Assembly: GCA_028287665.1 (NCBI GenBank)
Contig: JAQBPF010000400.1
Coordinates: 1-10,195, forward strand
Direction: 5' to 3'
DNA from: Deinococcus sp.
Lineage (GTDB): Bacteria > Deinococcota > Deinococci > Deinococcales > Deinococcaceae
Length of the DNA: 10,195 bases
The position numbers and the translations under genes were made by a program. Shown piece after piece: positions 1 through 5,613 of the stretch. Within the stretch, counting starts at the first letter, position 1; the number at the start of each line of letters is the position of its first letter. The notes below the pieces were generated by a model. That model did not search any database. It saw only the letters and a list, made by a program, of their open reading frames with translations, and had not been told where the DNA came from.

Positions 1-554
1 GCTTTTTCGGCGGTTCGGCGGGCTTTATCTGCTCCACCTACGGCGGCCTGTACATGCGCTAACACGGCCAGCAACAGCGCGTCGGCGGCCTCGCCTGCCA
101 TTTCAGCCACTTTCAAGCCCTCAGCCAGCGTGCGGAGGGCGGCGCGGGAATCAGTAGGCAGCAGAAGTTCGCCCAGCAAGTTAGCAGCGGCGATAAGCGC
201 CCCAGCATCGCCCTCGGCGCGGGCCAGAGCGCGGGCGTGGGTCGCCTGCACCACAGCTCCGGCGTGATTCTCCAGAACCAACAAACGGGCCAGAAGCAGT
301 GCCATACGCGCAGAATCGGGCAGTGAGGCAAGGGTCTGGCGTGCGGCTTCGGTGTGGCCCAATCGCAATAATCCTGCTGCACGGGTCAGAGGATCGGTGG
401 CCCACTGCGCGGCCAGCGTGGGCCGACCCAGGTGCAGGGCCAGCACTGCGAAGGCCTGGGCTTCTTCTGATGGGGGCTGCACATCCAGCAGGAGCGCCAA
501 CGCCGCCGAATCATTGCCTGCATTCACGGCGGCCTGTAGCGCAGCCAGCGTCAC
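1..554 (-). CDS. TPR-like helical-repeat protein, N-terminal part (partial)
   Basis: This reading frame is open from a GTG at 554-552 to the left edge, so about 184 N-terminal residues are visible and the C-terminus is missing. An in-frame TAG seven codons upstream means this GTG is the first possible start, and a GGGGGAG ribosome binding site sits about 4 nt before it. The protein is almost entirely Ala/Leu-rich helix, with stretches such as AALALLLDVQP, AFAVLALHLGRPTLAAQWA, AGLLRLGHTEAARQTLA and ALIAAANLLGELL. These have the alternating small/large pattern of helix-turn-helix solenoids (TPR or MalT-like). No signal peptide or catalytic motif is visible. Such domains usually mediate protein-protein contacts, and Deinococcus-type genomes carry many of them, often C-terminal parts of regulators. 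I cannot assign a function. It is the downstream neighbour of the small HTH gene, separated by about 190 nt. Confidence 0.72.
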   Translation of the reverse strand, partial: MTLAALQAAVNAGNDSAALALLLDVQPPSEEAQAFAVLALHLGRPTLAAQWATDPLTRAAGLLRLGHTEAARQTLASLPDSARMALLLARLLVLENHAGAVVQATHARALARAEGDAGALIAAANLLGELLLPTDSRAALRTLAEGLKVAEMAGEAADALLLAVLAHVQAAVGGADKARRTAEK

Positions 555-567
555 GCCTCTCCCCCGT

Positions 568-586
568 TGGGCTGCCTATAAGCCCA
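568..586 (-). promoter_or_regulatory. inverted repeat just upstream of the TPR-like gene's ribosome binding site
   Basis: TGGGCT and AGCCCA form a 6-bp inverted repeat around a 7-nt spacer, immediately before the GGGGGAG ribosome binding site of the gene starting at 554. It could be a protein operator or a small hairpin in the leader. The arms are short, and GC-rich DNA yields such repeats by chance, so this is only a candidate. The rest of the gap 555-742 shows no gene that I can support. Confidence 0.25.
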
Positions 587-742
587 GTAGTGGTGCAGCC
601 GTCTGACTATCTGAACGTGAAGTGACGGACAGGCCAGGAAGTCACTGCCTGTAGTGGGCAACGGCAGCGCTTGTGATGAAAGAAAGGGCAACATCTGCGG
701 GCCAGAATAGCCGCGTTGACGCCTCTGACGCTGAACGCCGCT

Positions 743-946
743 TTAGGCGCTGAGGGCCAGATCCAGTCCCAGAAACCGCCAGAGGGCGCGGCGCGATACG
801 CGCAGACCGCTCGGATGCTCCAGCGCCACCAATCGTCCATCCCGAATCCAGCGGCGCACGGTGCGCTCGTGGGTACTCGTAAAATCGGCCACTTCACTGA
901 TTTTCAGGAGCTTGGGCAGGTTCTCGAACTGGTTAGAGAGAGTCAA
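743..946 (-). CDS. small excisionase-family helix-turn-helix DNA-binding protein
   Basis: This encodes 67 residues from a TTG start at 946-944. GGAGG at 957-953 lies 6 nt before it, which decides this start; a longer frame back to an ATG at 994 would run translation through the leader hairpin. The sequence KISEVADFTSTHERTVRRWIRDGRLVAL (about residues 12-39), followed by GLRVSRRALWRFLG, matches the HTH_17/excisionase (MerR-like winged helix) pattern: a first helix leading to a 'sEvA' turn, a recognition helix with T-V-R-R-W, a 'G.L.A' wing, then a conserved R-V-S+R-hydrophobic helix. These proteins bind DNA as transcription factors or recombination directionality factors. No integrase is nearby, so a regulator is more likely. 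No partner domain is present; the protein is essentially only the DNA-binding unit. Its targets are unknown, and autoregulation is possible given the hairpin in its leader. Confidence 0.78.
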   Translation of the reverse strand: MTLSNQFENLPKLLKISEVADFTSTHERTVRRWIRDGRLVALEHPSGLRVSRRALWRFLGLDLALSA

Positions 947-957
947 GGTACGCCTCC

Positions 958-992
958 AAAAAGCAGGCGGGGCCACCAGAAGGCAGCCCCGC
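958..992 (-). terminator. terminator-like hairpin in the leader of the HTH gene (possible attenuator)
   Basis: Read on the minus strand, positions 992-982 and 977-967 form an uninterrupted 11-bp RNA stem with a UUCU loop, followed four bases later by five T (962-958). Two of the eleven pairs are G-U wobbles in this direction. On the plus strand the same two pairs are A-C mismatches and no T run follows, so the minus strand is the direction in which the structure works. It ends at the GGAGG ribosome binding site of the HTH gene, with only the U run between. A transcript from upstream could be ended here, or the stem could limit translation. Confidence 0.6.
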
Positions 993-1291
993 ACAACAAT
1001 TTATGATTTTGAATTCCTGCACGCCTATTTCACCGCACTCGGCAGCCCCGCTCATCGGGCCCGCCGCGCCGCCCGCGCCCCAACCGCCGCCCTGTGTGGG
1101 TGCAGTGGGCTTAGGCCCAAGCTGACGAACAGAAAACCGTTTCAACTTGCGGGAACTTTACCACAGCCCAGGTCAGGGCGGCGTCAACGTTCAGCGAACT
1201 TAAAGAGGCCACCTGATGGGGGTAACGGCAGGCCAGACCATGACCCAGAAGGCGTGGTGCAGGTGTCCGGCCACTTCCCAGTCAAATGCTC

Positions 1292-1297
1292 TACAGT
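1292..1297 (+). promoter_or_regulatory. -10 box for leaderless DUF554 transcript
   Basis: TACAGT fits the TANNNT -10 pattern and ends 8 nt before the ATG at 1306, while no Shine-Dalgarno precedes that ATG. This spacing would place the transcription start at or next to the A of ATG. I see no convincing -35 hexamer at the usual distance. Confidence 0.4.
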
Positions 1298-1305
1298 GCA
1301 GCCGA

Positions 1306-2079
1306 ATGTCTCTCTTCACTCAACTGTCCGGCACTTTGATCAATGTGGGCGCGGTGCTGGCGGGCACACTGCTGGGGCTGCTGCTGGGGGGCCGATTGCC
1401 CGAACGCACCCAGCGCACGCTGCTGCAAACGCTGAGTCTGGTCACGCTGTTTATTGCGCTCGACATGGCCGGAAGCCTGAACCGGGTCAGTGGCGGGGCC
1501 GTGCCGGGCGTCATCCTGGCTCTGGTCAGCCTCGCTGCGGGGGCCGTGGTCGGGGAAGCGCTGGGCATAGAAGAAGGTCTGGCCCGCCTGGGAGACACCC
1601 TCAAGCACCGCTTTAAGGGGGGTGGGCGCTTTACTGAAGGCTTTGTGGCCGCCAGCCTGCTGTTCTGTATCGGCCCACTGACGGTGGTGGGCGGCCTGCA
1701 GAACGGTCTGACCGGAGACAACGCCACCTATGTCCTCAAAAGCACGCTGGACGGGATCGCGGCACTGGCTCTGGCAGGCGCATACGGCGTGGGCGTGGGT
1801 TTTTCGGCCATCACGGTGCTGCTGCTTCAGGGTGGCCTCAGTCTGGCGGCAGGCGGATTTGCCGCCGGGCTGCTGGGCGGAGCCAGTCCCGAGATTCTCA
1901 AGACCAACCCCTAGGTGCTGCTGATTACCGGGGCAGGCGGCCTGATGATCGCGGGTATTTCCTGGAATCTGATGCTGGCTGGGCTGGGCTGGGAAGACCG
2001 GCGCGTGCGGGTCGGCAGTATGCTTCCCGCGCTGCTGATTGCGCCACTGGCCCTCTGGGTCGCCACGCGGCTGGGTTAA
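1306..2079 (+). pseudogene. DUF554 family membrane protein, interrupted by in-frame TAG
   Basis: The opening MSLFTQLSGTLINVGAVLAG is the typical N-terminus of DUF554 (YdfK/YqgA-like) integral membrane proteins, which supports the ATG at 1306. Hydrophobic segments follow at about residues 8-27, 40-55, 61-82, 108-128 and 145-195, including the family-like FCIGPLTVVGGLQNG stretch. After 202 codons the frame meets TAG (1912-1914) in the context AAC-CCC-TAG-GTG. The same frame then runs 54 more codons to TAA at 2077-2079, encoding VLLITGAGGLMIAGISWNLML, RVRVGSMLPALLIAPLA and ATRLG. These are the last two membrane segments and the conserved 'LPALL.AP' end of the family. With the TAG read as an amino acid the protein has 257 residues, close to family size; the truncated product lacks the final helices. 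A single base change from a Tyr codon (TAC/TAT), a sequencing error, or readthrough would each explain it. The function of the family is unknown; a transport role is often guessed. Confidence 0.8.
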
Positions 2080-2118
2080 TCCACAGCTGGGTCAATCCGG
2101 TTCTGGGTTAATCCGCCT
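2071..2118. repeat. three tandem copies of a 16-bp repeat
   Basis: The core CTGGGTTAATCC begins at 2071, 2087 (as CTGGGTCAATCC) and 2103, an exact 16-bp period, with a variable 4-nt end (ACAG, GGTT, GCCT). The first copy holds the last codons and the TAA stop of the DUF554 frame. The third ends at the stop codon of the converging minus-strand gene at 2119. It fills the gap between the two 3' ends, where no clear hairpin terminator is visible. Confidence 0.7.
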
Positions 2119-2523
2119 TCAGCGTGCTGCTCTGACTTCTGCACGCCACCACGTTCTGACCCACCCCCGAAAGCTGCCGTACTTGCTGGCCAGACTGAGG
2201 CGAACTTTGCGGTCTTTTTCAGCAGACAGGCGGGCCAATTTGGCATTCAGAGCGGTGGCCTCATCGCGCCCGAAGAGTTGCCGTCCGGCCTGGGCGTAGG
2301 CGGCCTCGCTGCGGGCCAATCGGCGCAGTTCTGCACTCTGGGCCGCCGTCAGGTGCAATTCCCGGATCAGGCGCTGCCCGTCGGCGCGGCCAGCAGGCAG
2401 AGCAAACAGACGCGTCAGTACTGCGCCGCCAGGCCAGGGGTCGGCGGGCCGAGTGGCGGCCTGTGCGGTACTCAGGGCCCAGCCCACAGCACCCACGGCC
2501 AGCAGGGTTCGAATTGGGTTCAT
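2119..2523 (-). CDS. small exported protein with LTxxQ-like helical region
   Basis: This encodes 134 residues. The start, MNPIRTLLAVGAVGWALSTAQA, is a clear Sec signal peptide (Arg, hydrophobic core, AQA before a likely cleavage after residue 22). The mature part is about 110 residues of charged helix, with RELHLTAAQSAELRRLARSEAAYAQAGRQLFGRDEATALNAKLARLSAEKDRKVRLSLASKYGSFRGWV as its bulk. The 'LTAAQ' turn followed by a long Arg/Glu/Ala helix recalls Spy/CpxP-type periplasmic helical proteins, which bind unfolded or metal-stressed envelope proteins. The similarity is only a pattern and the second LTxxQ is not evident, so I would call it a hypothetical exported protein. No Shine-Dalgarno precedes the ATG, but a TAGGCT box ends 6 nt before it. 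It converges on the DUF554 gene and is divergent from the DUF4384 gene. Confidence 0.72.
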   Translation of the reverse strand: MNPIRTLLAVGAVGWALSTAQAATRPADPWPGGAVLTRLFALPAGRADGQRLIRELHLTAAQSAELRRLARSEAAYAQAGRQLFGRDEATALNAKLARLSAEKDRKVRLSLASKYGSFRGWVRTWWRAEVRAAR

Positions 2524-2529
2524 TCCGGC

Positions 2530-2535
2530 AGCCTA
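2530..2535 (-). promoter_or_regulatory. -10 box for leaderless start of the exported-protein gene
   Basis: On the minus strand TAGGCT (TANNNT pattern) ends 6 nt before the ATG at 2523, where a ribosome binding site is absent. No good -35 hexamer is seen. The rest of the gap 2524-2764 holds a 6-bp inverted repeat, GTCACG (2579-2584) with CGTGAC (2625-2630), and the palindrome ATTTAAAT at 2664-2671, both of unknown meaning. Confidence 0.35.
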
Positions 2536-2684
2536 GCGGCCTTTGATGTAGACGCCCACTGCTGAGGATGTGCAGACCGTCACGTTTGCGTCAGGCCCAT
2601 CTCATCTGTTCGCCACATCCGGTGCGTGACCTTACGGTGGCGTTCATAGGTCGCCAGCACACCATTTAAATCGGCTGCATATCA

Positions 2685-2712
2685 GTGACTCGTCAGGTTC
2701 AGGCCCTACCTT
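2685..2712 (+). promoter_or_regulatory. candidate promoter of the DUF4384 gene
   Basis: GTGACT (2685-2690, four of six against TTGACA) and TACCTT (2707-2712, TANNNT type) are 16 nt apart and point at the gene starting at 2765. This leaves a leader of about 45 nt that carries a GGAGG ribosome binding site 7 nt before the ATG. The match is moderate only. Confidence 0.35.
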
Positions 2713-2764
2713 GCCTGCACCAGAAGGCCAACCCCTAGCCCCAATTCATTTCGGAGGTTTCCCC

Positions 2765-4057
2765 ATGAACACCAAAACGATCACCATGATGACCTTACTC
2801 CTCGGCCTCGGCGCAGCGACAGTTGCCAGCGCCAGCCCCGCCAAAATCAGCGCCCAGAGCATTATTGTGAACCCAGTCGAAACCAAGCTGAATGTCCAGG
2901 TCTGGGTCAACAAGGACGCCAGCGGCAACCAGAACCCGGTCTACCGCAAGGGCGAAAAAGTGAGCGTGGGCATCAAGACCAATGGCGACGCCTACGTGTA
3001 CCTGTTCAATGTGAATGCCAACGGCCAGATCGACCTGTTTTTTCCCAACAGCTACGAAGAAAGCAATTTTGTGCAGGCCAACGTGACCCGTGTGTTTCCG
3101 GCGCAGGCCGCCAAATACACCCTGACGGTGGCTGGCCCCAACGGACAGGACCGCCTGTTGGCCCTGGCCAGCAAGAAAGAACTGAATCTTGACGATATTG
3201 CCCGCTTTGTCGGTGACGAGGGCTTTGCCCAGGTGCGCTTACAGGGACAGGAAAATCTGGCCCGTGCACTGAGCATCGTGGTAAACCCGCTGCCCGCCGA
3301 TTCCTGGGTCACAGATGTCGCCAGCTTCCGCGTGGGGCAGGGCACAGCCGGGCAGGGCGGCGCTGGACAGACCGGCGGCACGGGCACCCAGGGCGGCGCC
3401 ACCGGAACGGTCACCGTGACACCCGGCACCCCAGCCCAGCCCAATCCCCAGCCTACCCCTCAACCCACGCCCGAACCTCAACCCACCGCAAAAATTCAGC
3501 CCGGACAGAAGCAGGACGGCTCCTTCGATCAGGCGATGGTCGAAGCCTATGACCGCCTGAAAGGCAGCGAGTCCCTGGGCAACGCCACCACCTACGCCGT
3601 CCCCTGGGCCGACGGCCTGTGGCAGAAATTTAATGGCGTGGGGGCCTACGGTGACGCCGCCCTGCTGCACGCCAATGGCAGCAGCCGCTCCTATTCGGTG
3701 CATGGCCGCCTGCTGGAACGCTACCTGGCGCTGGCCAAAGCTGAAAACGGCGCGACCCGTCCCCCCTCACGCCTCGGCTGGGCTGCGGGCGACGAAAAAG
3801 TCATTCCCCGCAACACCTATGGCACCAGTGGCCTCTACGGATTCTTCCAGAGCGGCGCACTGTACGGCACCGAAAAATACGGCACCTTCTGGCTGATCGG
3901 CGACGTCCTGAAAACCTATCAGGGCCTCGGCGGCAGCGGCTCGTTCCTCGGCTTTCCTACCCGCGACCAGTACCAGATCAGCGGCGCATGGGCAGCAGAC
4001 TTTGAAGGCGGCACCATCCGCACCGTGAACGGTGTGGTGAAGGTGTACCGCAAGTAA
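2765..4057 (+). CDS. secreted DUF4384 protein with C-terminal LGFP-like repeats
   Basis: This encodes 430 residues from the ATG at 2765, chosen because TCGGAGG precedes it by 7 nt and the signal peptide starts there. Residues 1-23 (TMMTLLLGLGAATVASA) are a Sec signal with cleavage near ASA/SP. About 40-130 is a DUF4384 domain: VWVNKDASGNQNPVYRKGEKVSVGIKT, then the hallmark DAYVYLFNVNANGQIDLFFPN. A Gly/Thr/Gln-rich then Pro-rich linker (about 190-250, with PNPQPTPQPTPEPQPT) leads to a C-terminal region (253-430) that looks like degenerate LGFP repeats: WADGLWQKFNG, SVHGRLLERYLAL, SRLGWAAGDEK, FLGFPTRDQY and WAADFEGGTIR. DUF4384 occurs in cell-surface and serine/threonine-kinase-linked proteins; LGFP repeats are thought to anchor proteins to cell-envelope polymers. 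The inferred role is an envelope-attached surface protein, with no enzymatic residues seen. It stands alone, followed at once by a hairpin. DUF4384 is confident, the LGFP assignment less so. Confidence 0.85.
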   Translation: MNTKTITMMTLLLGLGAATVASASPAKISAQSIIVNPVETKLNVQVWVNKDASGNQNPVYRKGEKVSVGIKTNGDAYVYLFNVNANGQIDLFFPNSYEESNFVQANVTRVFPAQAAKYTLTVAGPNGQDRLLALASKKELNLDDIARFVGDEGFAQVRLQGQENLARALSIVVNPLPADSWVTDVASFRVGQGTAGQGGAGQTGGTGTQGGATGTVTVTPGTPAQPNPQPTPQPTPEPQPTAKIQPGQKQDGSFDQAMVEAYDRLKGSESLGNATTYAVPWADGLWQKFNGVGAYGDAALLHANGSSRSYSVHGRLLERYLALAKAENGATRPPSRLGWAAGDEKVIPRNTYGTSGLYGFFQSGALYGTEKYGTFWLIGDVLKTYQGLGGSGSFLGFPTRDQYQISGAWAADFEGGTIRTVNGVVKVYRK

Positions 4058-4060
4058 GTC

Positions 4061-4083
4061 GATTCTGGCAAAAGGCCGGAATC
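4061..4083 (+). terminator. hairpin directly after the DUF4384 gene
   Basis: GATTCTGGC and GCCGGAATC form a 9-bp stem with one U-G wobble around the loop AAAAG, starting 3 nt after the TAA stop. The wobble pairs only on the plus strand, consistent with a terminator for this gene. There is no T run after it, so it may work as a 3' stabiliser or a factor-assisted terminator instead. Confidence 0.5.
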
Positions 4084-4288
4084 TATCGGAAGAAATCCCC
4101 TCTGTACTCCCCCGGAACCGGGCAGGACTGACGGCCAAGATCCCATATTCGGCGTCCCCTGTTCGGTCACCTTCCTCCCGTTTTCCCGGTGGCATCGCCT
4201 GAACTGGGACGGGTCTGAATGACGGCGCTGGCGCGGACCGAACCCTCCGCCTCGGCACAGGACACCCGCCTATCACAAGCGTTGAGAT
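4084..4288. other. intergenic stretch with nested inverted repeats
   Basis: Together with its two flanking hairpins this is a 304-nt gap between convergent genes. No reading frame here looks coding. It contains an 8-bp inverted repeat, GTTCGGTC (4161-4168) with GACCGAAC (4236-4243). Nested inside is CCCGT plus CCC (4177-4181, 4185-4187, three T bulged) pairing with GGGACGGG (4206-4213), and inside that GGC-ATC-GCC (4191-4199). A shorter CCCGG-AA-CCGGG lies near 4111-4122. The layout would suit a structured or small RNA, but I find no promoter. Confidence 0.3.
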
Positions 4289-4331
4289 CAGCAACGCGCC
4301 CGCACCGGAAGTGGTGTCGGGCGCGTTGCTG
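4289..4331 (-). terminator. strong hairpin terminator downstream of nspC (possibly bidirectional)
   Basis: Positions 4289-4302 and 4318-4331 form a perfect 14-bp GC-rich stem (CAGCAACGCGCCCG and its complement). A further CACC/GGTG stem inside, with one bulged base, closes on a 6-nt loop. It lies 30 nt beyond the nspC stop codon. Neither side has a proper T run, so its direction cannot be decided from the sequence; nspC is the nearest gene end. Confidence 0.65.
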
Positions 4332-4361
4332 TGGACACAGAGGAGGCGCAGAGGACAGGTC

Positions 4362-5579
4362 TCAGCTCAGCTTTGCCTTAAATTCTTCGTAGCCAAACGT
4401 CTTGACGACCTCGTAGCGTCCACCCCCGTGCAGGATGCCGATATCGGGGTGCTTGACGCCGTTGAAGAAGGTGGTTTTGACCATGGTGTAGTGAATCATG
4501 TCGTCAAAGACCACACGGTCACCGACCTTCAGCGGCTGCGGGAAGGCGTACTCACCGATCACGTCGCCCGCCAGGCAGGTCGTGCCGCCGATGATGTAGT
4601 CATAGGCCAGCGCATCAGCAGTGTCGCCGGGATTGCCTGCTCCCAGAATGCGGGGGCGGTAGGGCATTTCCAGCACGTCGGGCATGTGGGCGCTGACCGA
4701 AATATCGAGCAGGACAGCCTGTTTCACGTTTTGCACCACGTCCAGCACGCTGCTGACCAGCCAGCCGGTTTGCCAGCCAAAGGCGCTGCCGGGTTCCAGA
4801 ATCACATGCAGGCCGTAGCGTTCGCGGAAACTGCGAATCACACGGATCAGGCGGGGAATGTCGTAGCCCTCGCGGGTCATCAGGTGGCCGCCGCCAAAGT
4901 TGACCCACTTCATGCGCGGCAGGAATTCACCAAATTTTTCCTCGAAAGCTTCCAGCGTGCGCTCCAGGGTGGTCGAGTCGTTTTCGCAGAGGCTATGAAA
5001 ATGCAGGCCGTCCACACCGTCCAGCAAATCTTCGCGGAATTCGCGGCGGGTCACACCGAGTCGGGAAAATGGGCCTGCGGGGTTGTACAGGTCCGTTTCG
5101 ACCTCGCCGTATTCGTGGTTGACGCGGATGCCCACATGCACCACCTGTCCAGCGGCGCGGGCGGCCTGCACCTGCGGCTTAAAGCGCTCCCACTGCGAAA
5201 AGGAATTGAACACCAGATGGTCGGCCAGCGCCAGAATCTGGGGAAATTCGCTGTCGCTGTAGGCAGGGGCGTACACATGCACCTCACCCTTCATTTCCTC
5301 ACGGGCCAACCTCGCCTCGTTCAGGCTGCTGGCGGTGGCTCCAGTGATGCCGTACTCGCGCAGCATGGGAAAGGCGCTCCACATAGAAAAGCCTTTGAAG
5401 GCCACGATGATCTGGGCGCCGCTTTCCTGCTGCACCCGCGAGATCAGCGTCAGGTTGCGCCGCAGCCTCGATTCATCGAGCACAAAGGCGGGGCTGGGAA
5501 TAGCGGCCCAATCCACCGACTCCACCGGGGTCACATCAGGCAGGGCAAAGGGCAAGGAGAGAGAATCTGAGGCCGTCAT
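4362..5579 (-). CDS. nspC: carboxynorspermidine decarboxylase
   Basis: This 405-residue protein of the fold-type III, PLP-dependent alanine racemase/ornithine decarboxylase superfamily removes the carboxyl group from carboxynorspermidine or carboxyspermidine, making norspermidine or spermidine in the cytoplasm. Visible marks are PSPAFVLDESRLRRN at about 28-42, the PLP Schiff-base lysine K62 in AFKGFS, HFHSLCEN, VNFGGGHL, LEPGSAFGW, and the C-terminal catalytic TCLAGD (C335, D339) with HYTMVKTTFFNG around Y364. The length fits NspC. My recollection is that the family usually reads EPGEA where this one has EPGSA. The start ATG lacks a Shine-Dalgarno but has a promoter 7 nt upstream, so translation is probably leaderless. 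It follows the DUF4034 gene by 30 nt. The partner carboxynorspermidine dehydrogenase is not in this window, so whether the cell makes norspermidine or spermidine cannot be told. Confidence 0.93.
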   Translation of the reverse strand: MTASDSLSLPFALPDVTPVESVDWAAIPSPAFVLDESRLRRNLTLISRVQQESGAQIIVAFKGFSMWSAFPMLREYGITGATASSLNEARLAREEMKGEVHVYAPAYSDSEFPQILALADHLVFNSFSQWERFKPQVQAARAAGQVVHVGIRVNHEYGEVETDLYNPAGPFSRLGVTRREFREDLLDGVDGLHFHSLCENDSTTLERTLEAFEEKFGEFLPRMKWVNFGGGHLMTREGYDIPRLIRVIRSFRERYGLHVILEPGSAFGWQTGWLVSSVLDVVQNVKQAVLLDISVSAHMPDVLEMPYRPRILGAGNPGDTADALAYDYIIGGTTCLAGDVIGEYAFPQPLKVGDRVVFDDMIHYTMVKTTFFNGVKHPDIGILHGGGRYEVVKTFGYEEFKAKLS

Positions 5580-5586
5580 AGTGCAC

Positions 5587-5613
5587 AGGGTAGCGGGTCC
5601 GGGGCGCAGTCAA
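5587..5613 (-). promoter_or_regulatory. nspC promoter overlapping the end of the DUF4034 gene
   Basis: On the minus strand TTGACT (5613-5608, five of six against TTGACA) and TACCCT (5592-5587) are separated by 15 nt, and the -10 box ends 7 nt before the nspC ATG. The TGA stop of the upstream gene (5612-5610) lies inside the -35 box. The spacer is slightly short, but both boxes and the absence of a ribosome binding site agree with a leaderless nspC transcript. Confidence 0.5.

Larger units (their letters stand above)
947..1305. other. divergent intergenic region between the HTH gene and the DUF554 gene
   Basis: About 360 nt lie between two divergent genes. The minus-strand side holds the ribosome binding site and the terminator-like hairpin (958-992) of the HTH gene, preceded by an AT-richer patch at about 990-1015 that could house its promoter; I see no good -35/-10 pair there. 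A short hairpin, TGGGC-TTAG-GCCCA, sits near 1107-1120. The plus-strand side has an ATG at 1216 in frame with DUF554 and an AGAGG sequence 7 nt before it, so a 30-residue longer N-terminus is possible. The added residues are Cys/Gln-rich and unlike the family. No independent gene is supported. Confidence 0.5.

Noticed and set aside
933..1145. A 70-codon minus-strand frame upstream of the HTH gene
   Set aside because: It runs through the leader hairpin, overlaps the HTH start in another frame and has no recognisable features.
1216..1305. A 30-residue N-terminal extension of the DUF554 protein from the ATG at 1216
   Set aside because: There is an AGAGG 7 nt before this ATG, so it is not impossible. 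The extra residues are unlike the family, which normally starts just before GTLIN, and a -10 box fits the ATG at 1306 better.
861..1616. A 251-codon plus-strand frame covering the HTH gene, its leader and part of DUF554
   Set aside because: It crosses two supported genes in other frames, has low-complexity Arg/Gly/Ala composition and no credible start signal.
3428..3490. Repetitive CCC/CAG-rich DNA that might be a tandem repeat
   Set aside because: It simply encodes the Pro/Gln/Thr linker of the DUF4384 protein, with an irregular unit.
4311..5570. A 419-codon open frame on the plus strand opposite nspC
   Set aside because: It is the antisense shadow of nspC, whose minus-strand product has complete family motifs. 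The shadow protein is His/Gln/Ala/Val-rich with no recognisable domain.
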